Source: Sporolactobacillus sp. THM7-7 (lineage in GTDB: Bacteria > Bacillota > Bacilli > Bacillales > Sporolactobacillaceae). From it: a DNA stretch of 64,000 nt. This document shows, piece after piece, positions 56,395 to 64,000 of this stretch. The notes beneath the pieces were generated by a model. The model worked only from the letters and a program-made list of their open reading frames with translations. It ran no database searches and had not been told where the DNA came from. Every line of letters starts with the position of its first letter. The first letter of the stretch is position 1. Position numbers and translations under genes: made by a program. The stretch is taken from positions 1 through 64,000 of the forward strand of contig NZ_SEMB01000013.1 of assembly GCF_004153225.1 (NCBI RefSeq). Reading direction: 5' to 3'.

Positions 56395-56502
56395 TTGTGA
56401 TGATATGATTTATTTCGTATAACTAAGGATATCTGATCTTCCTGGAAAAGCATAAAGACAACTGCGCCGCCGAAAAGGCCGGTCGGCACAAGGGCCTTTT
56501 TT
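56395..56502 (+). ncRNA. Candidate small RNA or dnaJ leader between dnaK and dnaJ
   Basis: TTGTGA (56395-56400), 17-bp spacer, TATAAC (56418-56423) forms a promoter. About 50 bases after it lies a complete intrinsic terminator, AAAAGGCC (56473-56480) with GGGCCTTTTTT (56492-56502). The transcript would be about 75 nt from near 56429, with no start codon and ribosome site. It is either a stand-alone RNA or an attenuated leader. Confidence 0.45.
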
Positions 56503-56590
56503 ATCCCGCTTTAACTGGCAGAAACAGGGGAGAGGCAGCAAGTAAAAGCATGATAAATACAACCAGGGCACAGGCTCGTCAAAGACTGGC

Positions 56591-56618
56591 TTGCCAGGTT
56601 CTATTGAAAGTTTATAAA
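56591..56618 (+). promoter_or_regulatory. Putative promoter of dnaJ
   Basis: TTGCCA (56591-56596), 16-bp spacer, TATAAA (56613-56618), only 20 bases before dnaJ. Suggests dnaJ is transcribed apart from the HrcA operon. No CIRCE is present. Confidence 0.5.
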
Positions 56619-56638
56619 GTCATTTCGGGAGTGGTTTG

Positions 56639-57775
56639 ATGAGTAAACGGGATTATTACGACGTCCTGGGCGTCAGCAAAGATGCTTCCAAGGACGAAAT
56701 CAAGAAAGCTTTCCGGCGCCTCGCGAGGAAGTATCATCCCGATGTGAATAAAAGTCCGGATGCACCGAAAAAATTCAAGGAAGCAAAAGAAGCTTACGAG
56801 GTTCTGAGCGATCCGCAAAAGCGGTCGAATTACGATCAGTACGGCAGCGCCGATCCGAACGAAGGGGCAGGCTTCGGCGGATTTGGCGGCCAGGGGTTCG
56901 GCGGGTCTGATTTCGGCTTCGGCGATATCTTCGATCAAATCTTTAATGGCGGTTCTAGAAGGCGGGACCCGAATGCACCGAGACAGGGGAACGATCTGCA
57001 ATATGAGATGTCGATCACCTTTGAGGAAGCGGCCTTCGGTAAAACAACGGAGATTAAGATTCCGAAAGAGGAGACGTGTCCCACCTGCCACGGCAGTGGA
57101 GCAAAACCGGGGACCAAGCCGGAAACGTGTTCGCACTGTCATGGTACCGGACAGCTGAACACGGAACAAAACACGCCGTTCGGACGGATTGTCAACCGGC
57201 GTGTCTGCCCGTACTGTCACGGTACCGGCAAGGTGGTTAAAAATCCATGCCGGACGTGCAACGGAAAAGGAAAAGTTAAGGTTAACCAGAAGATTGAAGT
57301 GAAAATTCCGGCGGGTATCGATGACGGGCAGCAAATTCGTCTTTCCGGGCAGGGTGAAGCCGGAATCAATGGAGGACCGGCCGGGGATCTTTACATTGTC
57401 TTCAACGTGAAGCCGCATAAAATTTTCCAGCGCTCGGGGGATAATGTCTTTCTCGAAGTCCCGCTGAGCTTTGCCCAAGTAGCCCTGGGGGATGAAATCG
57501 AAGTACCGACCCTGTATGGCAAAATCAAACTGAAGATACCCGCGGGCACGCAGACGGGAACGAAGTTCCGTCTCAGGGGAAAGGGAATCAAAAACGTCCG
57601 CGGTTACGGCCAAGGGGATGAGCACGTCACGATTAAGGTCGTGACACCAAAGCACCTGACGGAGGAAGAAAAAGCCATCTTCAAAAAACTCGCATCTATG
57701 AGCGGCGGGTCGGTAAGCACGGACAACGACAGTCTTTTTGATAAAGTGAGAAAAAAAGTATTTAAAACAGATTGA
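56639..57775 (+). CDS. dnaJ: Chaperone protein DnaJ
   Basis: A 378-residue type I Hsp40. It has the J domain ([23 protein letters not shown] in [10 protein letters not shown]), a Gly/Phe-rich linker, four zinc motifs ([32 protein letters not shown]) and the C-terminal substrate domains. Start 56639 follows CGGGAGTGG; the TTG at 56636 is less likely. In B. subtilis dnaJ is in the dnaK operon; here two terminators lie between them. Confidence 0.96.
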   Translation: MSKRDYYDVLGVSKDASKDEIKKAFRRLARKYHPDVNKSPDAPKKFKEAKEAYEVLSDPQKRSNYDQYGSADPNEGAGFGGFGGQGFGGSDFGFGDIFDQIFNGGSRRRDPNAPRQGNDLQYEMSITFEEAAFGKTTEIKIPKEETCPTCHGSGAKPGTKPETCSHCHGTGQLNTEQNTPFGRIVNRRVCPYCHGTGKVVKNPCRTCNGKGKVKVNQKIEVKIPAGIDDGQQIRLSGQGEAGINGGPAGDLYIVFNVKPHKIFQRSGDNVFLEVPLSFAQVALGDEIEVPTLYGKIKLKIPAGTQTGTKFRLRGKGIKNVRGYGQGDEHVTIKVVTPKHLTEEEKAIFKKLASMSGGSVSTDNDSLFDKVRKKVFKTD

Positions 57776-57844
57776 TATTGATGAAAATGAGGCGACCGGT
57801 CCCGACTGAAACATCCCTACTAGGAAACGGAGCAGGAAAAAATA

Positions 57845-58786
57845 ATGAAATGGTCGGAGATATGCATTCATACAACCGAAGAGGCTATCGAGCCGGTAAC
57901 GAACATTCTTTACGAAGCGGGGGCTGGCGGCGTCGTAATCGAAGACGCTATGGATCTAAAGAAAGAATGGCCGTCTCAATTCGGTGAAACGTACGCCCTC
58001 GATCCGAACGATTACCCGCCGGACGGTGTGAATGTGAAGGCTTATCTGCCGGTGAACAGTTGTCTCGGGGAGACGATTAAGGAAATAAAGCAATCGATGA
58101 ATCAGCTTCTCCTCTATGACATCGATTTGGGTGAAAATCGTCTGACCGTCAGCGAGCGCCATGAAGAGGAATGGGCCACGGCCTGGAAAAAGTATTACAA
58201 GCCGGTTTCCGTCGGGAACAAACTGACGATTACGCCGACATGGATTGACTATCGGCCAAAAGATCCTGAAGAAAAAGTAATTGAACTGGATCCGGGGATG
58301 GCCTTCGGAACGGGTACCCATCCGACGACGATGCTTTGCATTGAAGCACTTGAACAGTATCTGCATAGCGGGGCGAGCGTCTTGGATGTCGGAACAGGTA
58401 CGGGCGTTCTGGCGATCAGTGCGGCGAAACTCGGGGCAGGTCGGATTCTGGCCGTAGATCTTGATCCGGTCGCCGTTCAATCGGCAAAATTAAATGTGAA
58501 GTTAAATAAGGTTCAGGAGTCGGTTTGCGTCAGACAAAATAATCTGGCGGACAACATTGGATTCGGTTACGATTTGCTTGTCGGCAATCTTCTGGCCGAG
58601 ATTGTCATTCGCCTCGCCGAAGAAGGTGGAGCGCGTGTGCTGAAACCGAACGGGCTGTTTATTGCTTCGGGGATTATCAGAAGCAAAAAAGAGCGCGTTC
58701 GGGAAGCTCTGGCCGCAAACGGGCTTCATGTGATCGATGAACGGGAGAAAAATGACTGGGTTGCGCTGATCGCCCAAAAACGCTAA
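57845..58786 (+). CDS. prmA: Ribosomal protein L11 methyltransferase
   Basis: PrmA trimethylates L11. The 313-residue protein has an N-terminal L11-recognition domain (MKWSEICIHTTEEAIEPVTNILYEAGAGGVVIED) and a class I SAM domain (GMAFGTGTHPTTMLCIEALE, VLDVGTGTGVLAISAAKLGA, NLLAEIV). Start 57845 follows ACGGAGCAGGAAAAATA. It is linked with rsmE (22-base gap), the conserved order after dnaJ. Confidence 0.95.
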   Translation: MKWSEICIHTTEEAIEPVTNILYEAGAGGVVIEDAMDLKKEWPSQFGETYALDPNDYPPDGVNVKAYLPVNSCLGETIKEIKQSMNQLLLYDIDLGENRLTVSERHEEEWATAWKKYYKPVSVGNKLTITPTWIDYRPKDPEEKVIELDPGMAFGTGTHPTTMLCIEALEQYLHSGASVLDVGTGTGVLAISAAKLGAGRILAVDLDPVAVQSAKLNVKLNKVQESVCVRQNNLADNIGFGYDLLVGNLLAEIVIRLAEEGGARVLKPNGLFIASGIIRSKKERVREALAANGLHVIDEREKNDWVALIAQKR

Positions 58787-58808
58787 CAAATATCGGAAGG
58801 GGATGTCG

Positions 58809-59585
58809 ATGCGGAGATATTTTGTCCCTGTCAATCATTTTCACGAATCGAGTGTCCGTATCACAGGAGAGGACGCCAAACACATTCAGCGGGTTATGCG
58901 CATGAATGTTTCGGATCAGATTATCTGCGCCAATAACAGAGGCGATGCTTTTCTCTGTGACATTCAGGAATTTAAAGGCGAGGACGTCCATGTCCGGATC
59001 CAGTCCAGATTGGAACATAACCCGGAATTACCGGTCCGTGTAACGATTGTTCAGGGGATACCGAAGGGCGATAAGTTTGATACCATTGTGCAAAAGGGTA
59101 CCGAATGCGGCGCTGCCGCTTTCATTCCCTTTCGGGCGGAACGATCCGTATCGGTCTGGCATGAAAACAGGTGGGCAAAAAAGCAGAGGCGTCTGGAAAA
59201 GATTGCGAAAGCGGCGGCGGAGCAGTCCCATCGATTGTTCATTCCTGATGTCGCCCGTCCGATAACCCTTCACGAGTTACTCGAGTTCAGCGAATCGTTC
59301 ACCTATAAAGCCGTGGCCTACGAAGAGAAAGCAAAAGAGGGAGATCATTCTGAGTTTCCTTCCCTGCTGAATCAGATGAAACCGGGAAACAGCCTGATGG
59401 CCGTTATCGGACCTGAAGGCGGACTGTCTCCGGATGAGGTTGGACAGTTGAGGCAGGCCGGCTTTCGTTCATGCGGCCTCGGGCCCCGTATTTTAAGAAC
59501 GGAAACGGCCGCATTATATTTGCTTTCCGTTGTCTCGTATCATTTTGAACTCTCGGCGAATGCATCGTCCGGAAGCCGTTTATAA
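58809..59585 (+). CDS. rsmE: 16S rRNA (uracil-1498-N3)-methyltransferase RsmE
   Basis: A 258-residue SPOUT methyltransferase: N-terminal PUA-like domain (MRRYFVPVNHFHE...HIQRVMRMNVSDQI) and the trefoil-knot C-terminus with AVIGPEGGLSPDEV and LGPRILRTETAALYLLSV. Start 58809 is 7 bases past AAGGGG; the ATG at 58803 is too close. The stop lies 52 bp before mtaB. Confidence 0.94.
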   Translation: MRRYFVPVNHFHESSVRITGEDAKHIQRVMRMNVSDQIICANNRGDAFLCDIQEFKGEDVHVRIQSRLEHNPELPVRVTIVQGIPKGDKFDTIVQKGTECGAAAFIPFRAERSVSVWHENRWAKKQRRLEKIAKAAAEQSHRLFIPDVARPITLHELLEFSESFTYKAVAYEEKAKEGDHSEFPSLLNQMKPGNSLMAVIGPEGGLSPDEVGQLRQAGFRSCGLGPRILRTETAALYLLSVVSYHFELSANASSGSRL

Positions 59586-59637
59586 ATGGCGGGTTAATAA
59601 AGATAATACACAAACATCGCGAGGTGGATCGAAAAAA

Positions 59638-60990
59638 ATGCCCTCAGTTGCTTTTCACACATTAGGATGCAAAGTCAATCATTATGAGACGGAAGCGATC
59701 TGGAATCTGTTTCAGAAACACGGTTATGAGCGTAAAGAGTTTGGAAAGTCGGCCGATGTCTATGTTATTAATACGTGCACGGTAACGAATACCGGGGATC
59801 AAAAGAGCCGTCAGACGATACGCCGGGCGATTCGGAAAAACCCGGATGCGGTCATCTGTGTGACCGGCTGTTATGCACAGACTTCCCCGGCGGAAGTCAT
59901 GGCGATCCCCGGTGTGGATATTGTCGTTGGCACGCAGGACCGGAAGAAACTGATCGGCTATATTGAACAGTATCGCAAGGAACGCGAACCGATTAACGGC
60001 GTGACGGACATTATGAAGGCCAAAGTTTATGAAGAGCTGGACGTGCCTTCTTTCACCGATCGAACCCGCGCTTCCCTCAAAATCCAGGAAGGATGCAATA
60101 ATTTTTGTACCTTCTGCATTATTCCGTGGGCCCGCGGTCTTCTGCGCTCAAGAAAACCGGGAAACGTGATCCAGCAGGCGCAGCAATTAGTGGACGCCGG
60201 CTATAAAGAGATTGTTCTGACCGGGATCCACACGGCCGGCTACGGCGAGGATATGGAAGACTACAATTTTGCCGCACTGCTTCGCGACCTGGAAGCAAAA
60301 GTGGAGGGTCTCAGCCGGCTGCGCATTTCTTCGATCGAAGCGAGCCAGATCACCGATGAGGTCATCGACGTACTGAATCGTTCCCACCTGATCGCAAGAC
60401 ATTTGCACATTCCGCTTCAGTCCGGATCGGACCGGGTGCTCCGGAGAATGCGCCGCAGGTATACAACGGCTTTCTTTGCCGAAAAAATTGCCGAACTCCG
60501 TCAGGCGCTCCCGGACTTTGCGCTGACCTCTGATGTGATAGTCGGTTTTCCTGGAGAGACGGAAGAGGAATTTCAGGAAACCTATGATTTTATCCGCAAG
60601 CAGCGTTTTTCGGAGCTGCATGTTTTTCCGTATTCGCAGCGGACCGGCACTCCGGCTGCACAAATGCCGGATCAGGTTTCTGACGATGTAAAACATGACC
60701 GCGTGTCCCGGCTTATTCAATTATCGAACAGGCTTTCCGGAGAATATGCGGCAAAATACAAGGATCAGGTGCTGGAAGTCATTCCCGAGGAACCGTTCCA
60801 TCATCATGAAGCGGATGGTTATTTTGTCGGCTTTACCGATAATTATTTGAAAGTCAGATTTCAGTATCCGTCTCATGACATTGTCGGCAAGCTCGTCCGT
60901 ATCAAACTGGTCAAGACGGGCTACCCGATCAATGAAGGACGTTTTGTCCGCGTACTGGACGAGGGCGAGACGCCGGTGACAACATTCTGA
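59638..60990 (+). CDS. mtaB: tRNA t6A37 methylthiotransferase MtaB
   Basis: MtaB adds methylthio to N6-threonylcarbamoyladenosine 37. The 450-residue radical SAM enzyme has the N-terminal UPF0004 cluster domain (TLGCKVNHYETEAI, VINTCTVTN, VTGCYAQ, three Cys), the radical SAM CNNFCTFC motif, SDVIVGFPGET and a C-terminal TRAM domain. Start 59638 follows CGAGGTGGATC. The frame extends upstream to 59530 inside rsmE but without the family start. Confidence 0.95.
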   Translation: MPSVAFHTLGCKVNHYETEAIWNLFQKHGYERKEFGKSADVYVINTCTVTNTGDQKSRQTIRRAIRKNPDAVICVTGCYAQTSPAEVMAIPGVDIVVGTQDRKKLIGYIEQYRKEREPINGVTDIMKAKVYEELDVPSFTDRTRASLKIQEGCNNFCTFCIIPWARGLLRSRKPGNVIQQAQQLVDAGYKEIVLTGIHTAGYGEDMEDYNFAALLRDLEAKVEGLSRLRISSIEASQITDEVIDVLNRSHLIARHLHIPLQSGSDRVLRRMRRRYTTAFFAEKIAELRQALPDFALTSDVIVGFPGETEEEFQETYDFIRKQRFSELHVFPYSQRTGTPAAQMPDQVSDDVKHDRVSRLIQLSNRLSGEYAAKYKDQVLEVIPEEPFHHHEADGYFVGFTDNYLKVRFQYPSHDIVGKLVRIKLVKTGYPINEGRFVRVLDEGETPVTTF

Positions 60991-61001
60991 TTGCGTTGAT
61001 C

Positions 61002-61035
61002 AGACAGCTGATTTAAAAAGGCTGTCTTTTGTTTT
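61002..61035 (+). terminator. Terminator after mtaB
   Basis: AGACAGC pairs with GCTGTCT around a 12-base loop, then TTTGTTTT. Confidence 0.75.
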
Positions 61036-61054
61036 GATGCGATTCGAACGAATA

Positions 61055-61142
61055 AAAATGAAGTGGACAACCGTTAAAGCGATTAGATTCAAGACCCAGT
61101 GGCGTCAAAAAGTACCTTCGCTAAGTTTTTGTTTACGACCGC
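61055..61142 (+). repeat. Probable repeat family 2, copy H (degenerate)
   Basis: Contains AAGACCCAGTGGCGTCAAAA, CTTCGCTAAGTTTTTGTTTA, which aligns with the GGCGTCAAAGACTTGG and CGCCAAGTTTTTCTTTA parts of copy E. The upstream half (CCGTTAAAGCGATT) is only weakly similar. It lies between the mtaB terminator and yqeW. Confidence 0.4.
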
Positions 61143-61171
61143 TTTCCAGTCCAACGGGACGTATCGGCCGC

Positions 61172-62098
61172 TCATTGGAACCGCCGTCTTTCAACCCACC
61201 GGCCGAACGGAGCGGCGAGCGGCACCGCGAGAAGGGCGGAAATCAGATTAAACATGACCGACGTATGGGCAAGGGCGGTTTTAGCGTCTCCCGAGAGAAG
61301 CATAGAGAATTCGCCCATTGGACGGATGAGCGGATAGAAGAGCAGGACACCCAATATATTGAAAAGAATGTGGGTGTAGGCCGTCCAACGCCCTTCCTTA
61401 CCGGCCCCCAGGCTTGCGATATAGGTAGTCAGGCACGTTCCGATATTTGACCCGAGCATGATGGCGATCGCGGAGGAAAGGGAGAGCAGTCCGGAATCCA
61501 GGAACCCCATACAGACAAGCATGGTCGCCGAACTGGATTGAATCACGGCGGAGAAGAGCGTGCCGACGACGATGGCGTAGAAGAGACTGCCATTGGCGTC
61601 GATCAAAAGATCGTGGATAAAGGCCGATTCGGCGAGCGGACCGGCTAAATGACTGAAACCGGTCATCGAAGCGAAAAGGCAGCCGATACCGAATAAGAGA
61701 GATCCAATGGAGAAACTGTGACGAAGCGGCACACACATCATCACGATTCCGATACTGAGGAGAACGAGATGTGTGGAACCAATCGGTAAGACGGCAATCT
61801 CGCCCGTAAGCGTTGTTCCGACATTCGCGCCAAGAATAATTCCAATAGACTGCGAAAACCGCATGGCACGGGCGGCGATCAGTCCAACGGCTATAATGGT
61901 GACCGCGGAACTGCTTTGCAGCAGAATAGACGCGACAGTTCCGAGCGCCAGGCCTTTTATCGGCGTGTTCGCCGCGCGTTCCAGCGTATGCTGCATTTTT
62001 TGCCCGACAAGCGCGTTCATCCCGCCGGTCATGACACCCATTCCGAGCAGAAACAATAGAATGTACAGGATAAAAATAATAACATGCTCGCTCACCAT
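61172..62098 (-). CDS. yqeW: Na/Pi cotransporter family protein (YqeW-like)
   Basis: A 308-residue membrane protein with two inverted repeats of the Na/Pi cotransporter II family, each with a QSSSA motif (LLQSSSAVTI, VIQSSSATML) and GANVGTTLT / GSNIGTCLTTY. About eight membrane segments are seen. Start 62098 follows GAGGTGATC; the GTG at 62104 is in the site. It lacks the PhoU-like C-terminal tail of some homologues. YqeW of B. subtilis lies in the same place; substrate presumably phosphate, unproven. Confidence 0.88.
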   Translation of the reverse strand: MVSEHVIIFILYILLFLLGMGVMTGGMNALVGQKMQHTLERAANTPIKGLALGTVASILLQSSSAVTIIAVGLIAARAMRFSQSIGIILGANVGTTLTGEIAVLPIGSTHLVLLSIGIVMMCVPLRHSFSIGSLLFGIGCLFASMTGFSHLAGPLAESAFIHDLLIDANGSLFYAIVVGTLFSAVIQSSSATMLVCMGFLDSGLLSLSSAIAIMLGSNIGTCLTTYIASLGAGKEGRWTAYTHILFNILGVLLFYPLIRPMGEFSMLLSGDAKTALAHTSVMFNLISALLAVPLAAPFGRWVERRRFQ

Positions 62099-62346
62099 GA
62101 TCACCTCGTCCTATTCTATTGTCCGGAGAGCTTTTCCATGACAGTATGTACCGATTGGATCGGCAAAGAGATGGCTCTCTCTTTTTAAATCGTTAAGAAT
62201 ATTAAAAAATAACGGGAAACAGGATGAAAAAATGAAGTCTCCGACTGTATCAAAAGACTTGCCACCCGGGAATTTTTCATTATTTCCAAAAGTGTGTGAA
62301 AGGCAACAAAAACGTATGGAACCCTTTTTTGCCGACTGACTATCAT

Positions 62347-62375
62347 TTGCTTATTTATTATCTATCGTTTATAAT
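62347..62375 (+). promoter_or_regulatory. Promoter of rpsU
   Basis: TTGCTT (62347-62352), 17-bp spacer, TATAAT (62370-62375). The 334-bp region 62105-62438 has no protein gene. It also contains GTATCAAAAGACTTG...GGGAATTTTTCATTATTTC (62247-62287), possibly a further degenerate family 2 copy. Confidence 0.75.
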
Positions 62376-62438
62376 GGCTAATGAAATGTAAGCTTGTGAA
62401 TTGTAGTTGGTCGCTTTTTTGGAGGGAGGGAAACACAC

Positions 62439-62618
62439 ATGGTCGAAACAAGAGTACGCAAAAACGAGTCCATCGAGGAAGCTCTGAGACGTTTCAAACG
62501 GTCGGTTTCAAAGTCTGGAACTTTGGCGGAAGTAAAGAAACGGAGAAATTACGAGAAACCTAGTGTTCGCCGCAAGAAAAAATCTGAGGCTGCGCGTAAA
62601 AAGCGCCGCAGGTACTAA
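62439..62618 (+). CDS. rpsU: 30S ribosomal protein S21
   Basis: A 59-residue highly basic protein: [20 protein letters not shown] and a C-terminal [18 protein letters not shown], the S21 pattern. It associates with the 30S platform. Start 62439 follows GGAGGGAGGG at suitable spacing. It precedes yqeY by 23 bases, as in B. subtilis. The length is below usual ORF thresholds. Confidence 0.96.
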   Translation: MVETRVRKNESIEEALRRFKRSVSKSGTLAEVKKRRNYEKPSVRRKKKSEAARKKRRRY

Positions 62619-62641
62619 AGCAAAAGAAGGAGTTCATGTTC

Positions 62642-63085
62642 ATGGGCCTTGTTGATCGCCTGACAACCGATATGAAGCAAGCGATGAGAGCGAAAGACAG
62701 GACGAGGCTTTCTGTTATTCGTATGATCAAGACATCGCTGCAGAACGAGTCGATCAAACACGGCAGATCGCTGTCGGAAGACGATGCATTGGCGGTTTTG
62801 AACCGAGAGCTCAAGCAGAGGAAAGACTCCCTCCAAGAGTTTGAAAAGGCCGGGCGGCAGGATCTTGCTGACGAGGTCAGCAAAGAAATTGCTATCGTCC
62901 AGTCTTACATGCCTGAGCAGTTATCTGAAGATGATATTCAGTCCATTATAGATGAAACCATTTCAGAAGTCGGTGCTCAATCGAAAGCCGATATGGGCAA
63001 AGTGATGAAGGCGGTTATGCCGAAAGTGAAAGGGCGGGCGGATGGTAGTCTGGTCAATCGCCTTGTCCGCAGCAAATTGAATTAG
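62642..63085 (+). CDS. yqeY: GatB/YqeY-domain protein
   Basis: A 147-residue helical protein of the YqeY family: [18 protein letters not shown]...[34 protein letters not shown] and the C-terminal [22 protein letters not shown]. The family is related to the tail of the GatB amidotransferase subunit and may bind tRNA; function unknown. Start 62642 is 9 bases after GGAG; the ATG at 62636 is too near. Terminator at 63090. Confidence 0.92.
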   Translation: MGLVDRLTTDMKQAMRAKDRTRLSVIRMIKTSLQNESIKHGRSLSEDDALAVLNRELKQRKDSLQEFEKAGRQDLADEVSKEIAIVQSYMPEQLSEDDIQSIIDETISEVGAQSKADMGKVMKAVMPKVKGRADGSLVNRLVRSKLN

Positions 63086-63089
63086 ATTT

Positions 63090-63128
63090 AAAAGCTCTGT
63101 TTTTTTTGATGTAAAACAGAGCTTTATT
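63090..63128 (+). terminator. Terminator after yqeY
   Basis: AAAGCTCTGTTTT pairs with AAAACAGAGCTTT around a short T-rich loop, then ATTTATT. Confidence 0.85.
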
Positions 63129-63130
63129 TA

Positions 63131-63236
63131 TTATGTATACGTTAAGGAAAGCAATAAGGTTTCTGGCGGATTTAAGCATCAGAAAAACTGAGGCTCAGCT
63201 CAAGGCTTGGCTCCGCCAAGTTTTTCTTTATGTTTC
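63131..63236 (+). repeat. Interspersed repeat family 2, copy G
   Basis: Reads TTATGTATACGTTAAGGAAA, GGTTTCTGGCGGATTTAAGC, CTCAGCTCAAGGCTTGGC, TCCGCCAAGTTTTTCTTTAT. CTTGGC-TCC-GCCAAG plus T-run is a perfect small hairpin. It matches copies E and F. It sits between the yqeY terminator and floA, where B. subtilis has the NfeD gene yqeZ. Confidence 0.65.
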
Positions 63237-63401
63237 TGTCGGAAGTTCGTCAGGTTTCGTTAGGGTTTCTTTTACAGTTTTTCCATGGGTTAGACGGGTT
63301 AGGATAGAAAGCGTATTCAATGAGTTGCCTCGGCGCTTTCAGCTGTTATAAACTTAAATCAGGTATTATTTATAAATGGCTGTGGAAAGGGAGATGGGGT
63401 T

Positions 63402-64000
63402 TTGGATCCTTCAACTGTCGGTATTTTAATTATTGCTGCCCTGATTGTTATCGGAATTGTTGTTCTTTTTACTTTTGTGCCAGTGACGCTCTGGATTTCC
63501 GCGCTTTCGTCAGGCGTACGGGTCGGTATTTTTACTTTGATCGGTATGCGTCTGAGGCGCGTCGTTCCCCGCCGTGTGATTAATCCGCTGATTAAAGCGG
63601 TCAAAGCTGGCCTGGATCTTCACACGAACCAGCTGGAAAGCCATTATCTTGCCGGCGGAAATGTCGACCGCGTGGTAGACGCGCTGATTGCGGCACACCG
63701 GGCAAACATTGCTTTGACTTTTGAAAGAACCGCGGCGATCGATCTGGCCGGACGGAATGTGCTTGAAGCGGTGCAGATGAGCGTCAATCCGAAAGTGATC
63801 GAGACGCCTTATATCGCCGGTGTCGCGATCAACGGAATTGAAGTGAAGGCGAAAGCGAGAATCACGGTTCGTGCCAATATCGACCGCCTCGTCGGCGGCG
63901 CGGGCGAGGAAACGATTATTGCCAGAGTGGGGGAAGGTGTAGTCAGCACGATCGGTTCTTCCGCCACACATAAGGATGTTCTGAAAAATCCGGATACCAT
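63402..64000 (+). CDS. floA: Flotillin-like protein FloA (5' part, cut by window end)
   Basis: FloA organises membrane domains. The visible 199 residues start [20 protein letters not shown] with a membrane segment, then [59 protein letters not shown] and the SPFH-like [20 protein letters not shown] and [20 protein letters not shown]. The start is a TTG at 63402, 8 bases after GGGAG. The gene continues past the window. It is read on the plus strand without an ATG. Confidence 0.93.
   Translation, partial: MDPSTVGILIIAALIVIGIVVLFTFVPVTLWISALSSGVRVGIFTLIGMRLRRVVPRRVINPLIKAVKAGLDLHTNQLESHYLAGGNVDRVVDALIAAHRANIALTFERTAAIDLAGRNVLEAVQMSVNPKVIETPYIAGVAINGIEVKAKARITVRANIDRLVGGAGEETIIARVGEGVVSTIGSSATHKDVLKNPDT

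Overview
The window is a compact stretch of chromosome from an endospore-forming, low-to-moderate GC Firmicute of the order Bacillales. GC looks close to 50% by eye. Sporulation genes (sigK, gpr, rsfA, sda, a YjcZ-type tiny protein), competence genes (comC, comEA, comEB, comEC, comER, comN), a 6S RNA next to aspS and a CIRCE-hrcA-grpE-dnaK cluster match the order known from Bacillus subtilis (yrzD/secDF to yqfA). The neighbourhood differs in many small deletions and insertions. A Sporolactobacillus-like or related lineage is a guess from GC and gene content, not proven. I see no tRNA or rRNA genes, prophage, transposase, CRISPR array or defence island.

Layout. 1-6.2 kb: comN, separate secD and secF, a LapA-like membrane protein, recJ, apt. 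6.2-12.9 kb: relA behind a perfect 18-bp palindrome, dtd, then hisS-aspS under a histidine T-box, then 6S RNA. 13-16.4 kb: comC, rsfA and rarA on the minus strand. 16.7-24.2 kb: cymR, iscS, mnmA, a TPR protein, recD2, a small zinc-ribbon protein and an AI-2E-family membrane protein. 24.2-31 kb: alaS behind a leader with an attenuator, then ireB, ruvX, yrzB, mltG, trmR, greA. 31.3-33.7 kb: yrrS, mtnN, luxS, yrhC. 33.9-36.2 kb (mostly minus): a one-domain FAD protein, acylphosphatase, uninterrupted sigK, a 32-aa YjcZ-type gene (plus strand), and sda. 36.7-40.8 kb: yqeG, yqeH, aroE, nadD, yqeK, rsfS. 41-47 kb: comER, comEA-EB-EC and holA. 47.2-52.5 kb: rpsT, gpr, yqxA, lepA, hemW. 52.6-61 kb: hrcA, grpE, dnaK, dnaJ, prmA, rsmE, mtaB. 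61.2-64 kb: yqeW, rpsU, yqeY and the 5' part of floA.

How the genes work together. Much of the window concerns translation quality and its stress response: synthetases with attenuators, Rel, Dtd, tRNA thiolation (IscS to MnmA), TrmR, MtaB, ribosome-assembly factors (YqeH, RsfS, PrmA, RsmE), LepA, and the HrcA-controlled chaperones. MtnN and LuxS together recycle S-adenosylhomocysteine to homocysteine and make AI-2. The sda upstream region carries five DnaA-box-like sites, so replication status can gate sporulation.

The least explained features are two families of short intergenic repeats. Family 1 is about 105-155 bp with four copies and lies between genes of otherwise tight operons. Family 2 is about 85-110 bp with at least four copies, ends in a terminator-like hairpin and lies just after genes. 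Other points are a putative approximately 75-nt RNA between dnaK and dnaJ, a terminator-ending alaS leader without the T-box consensus, and several small genes or gene losses relative to B. subtilis.
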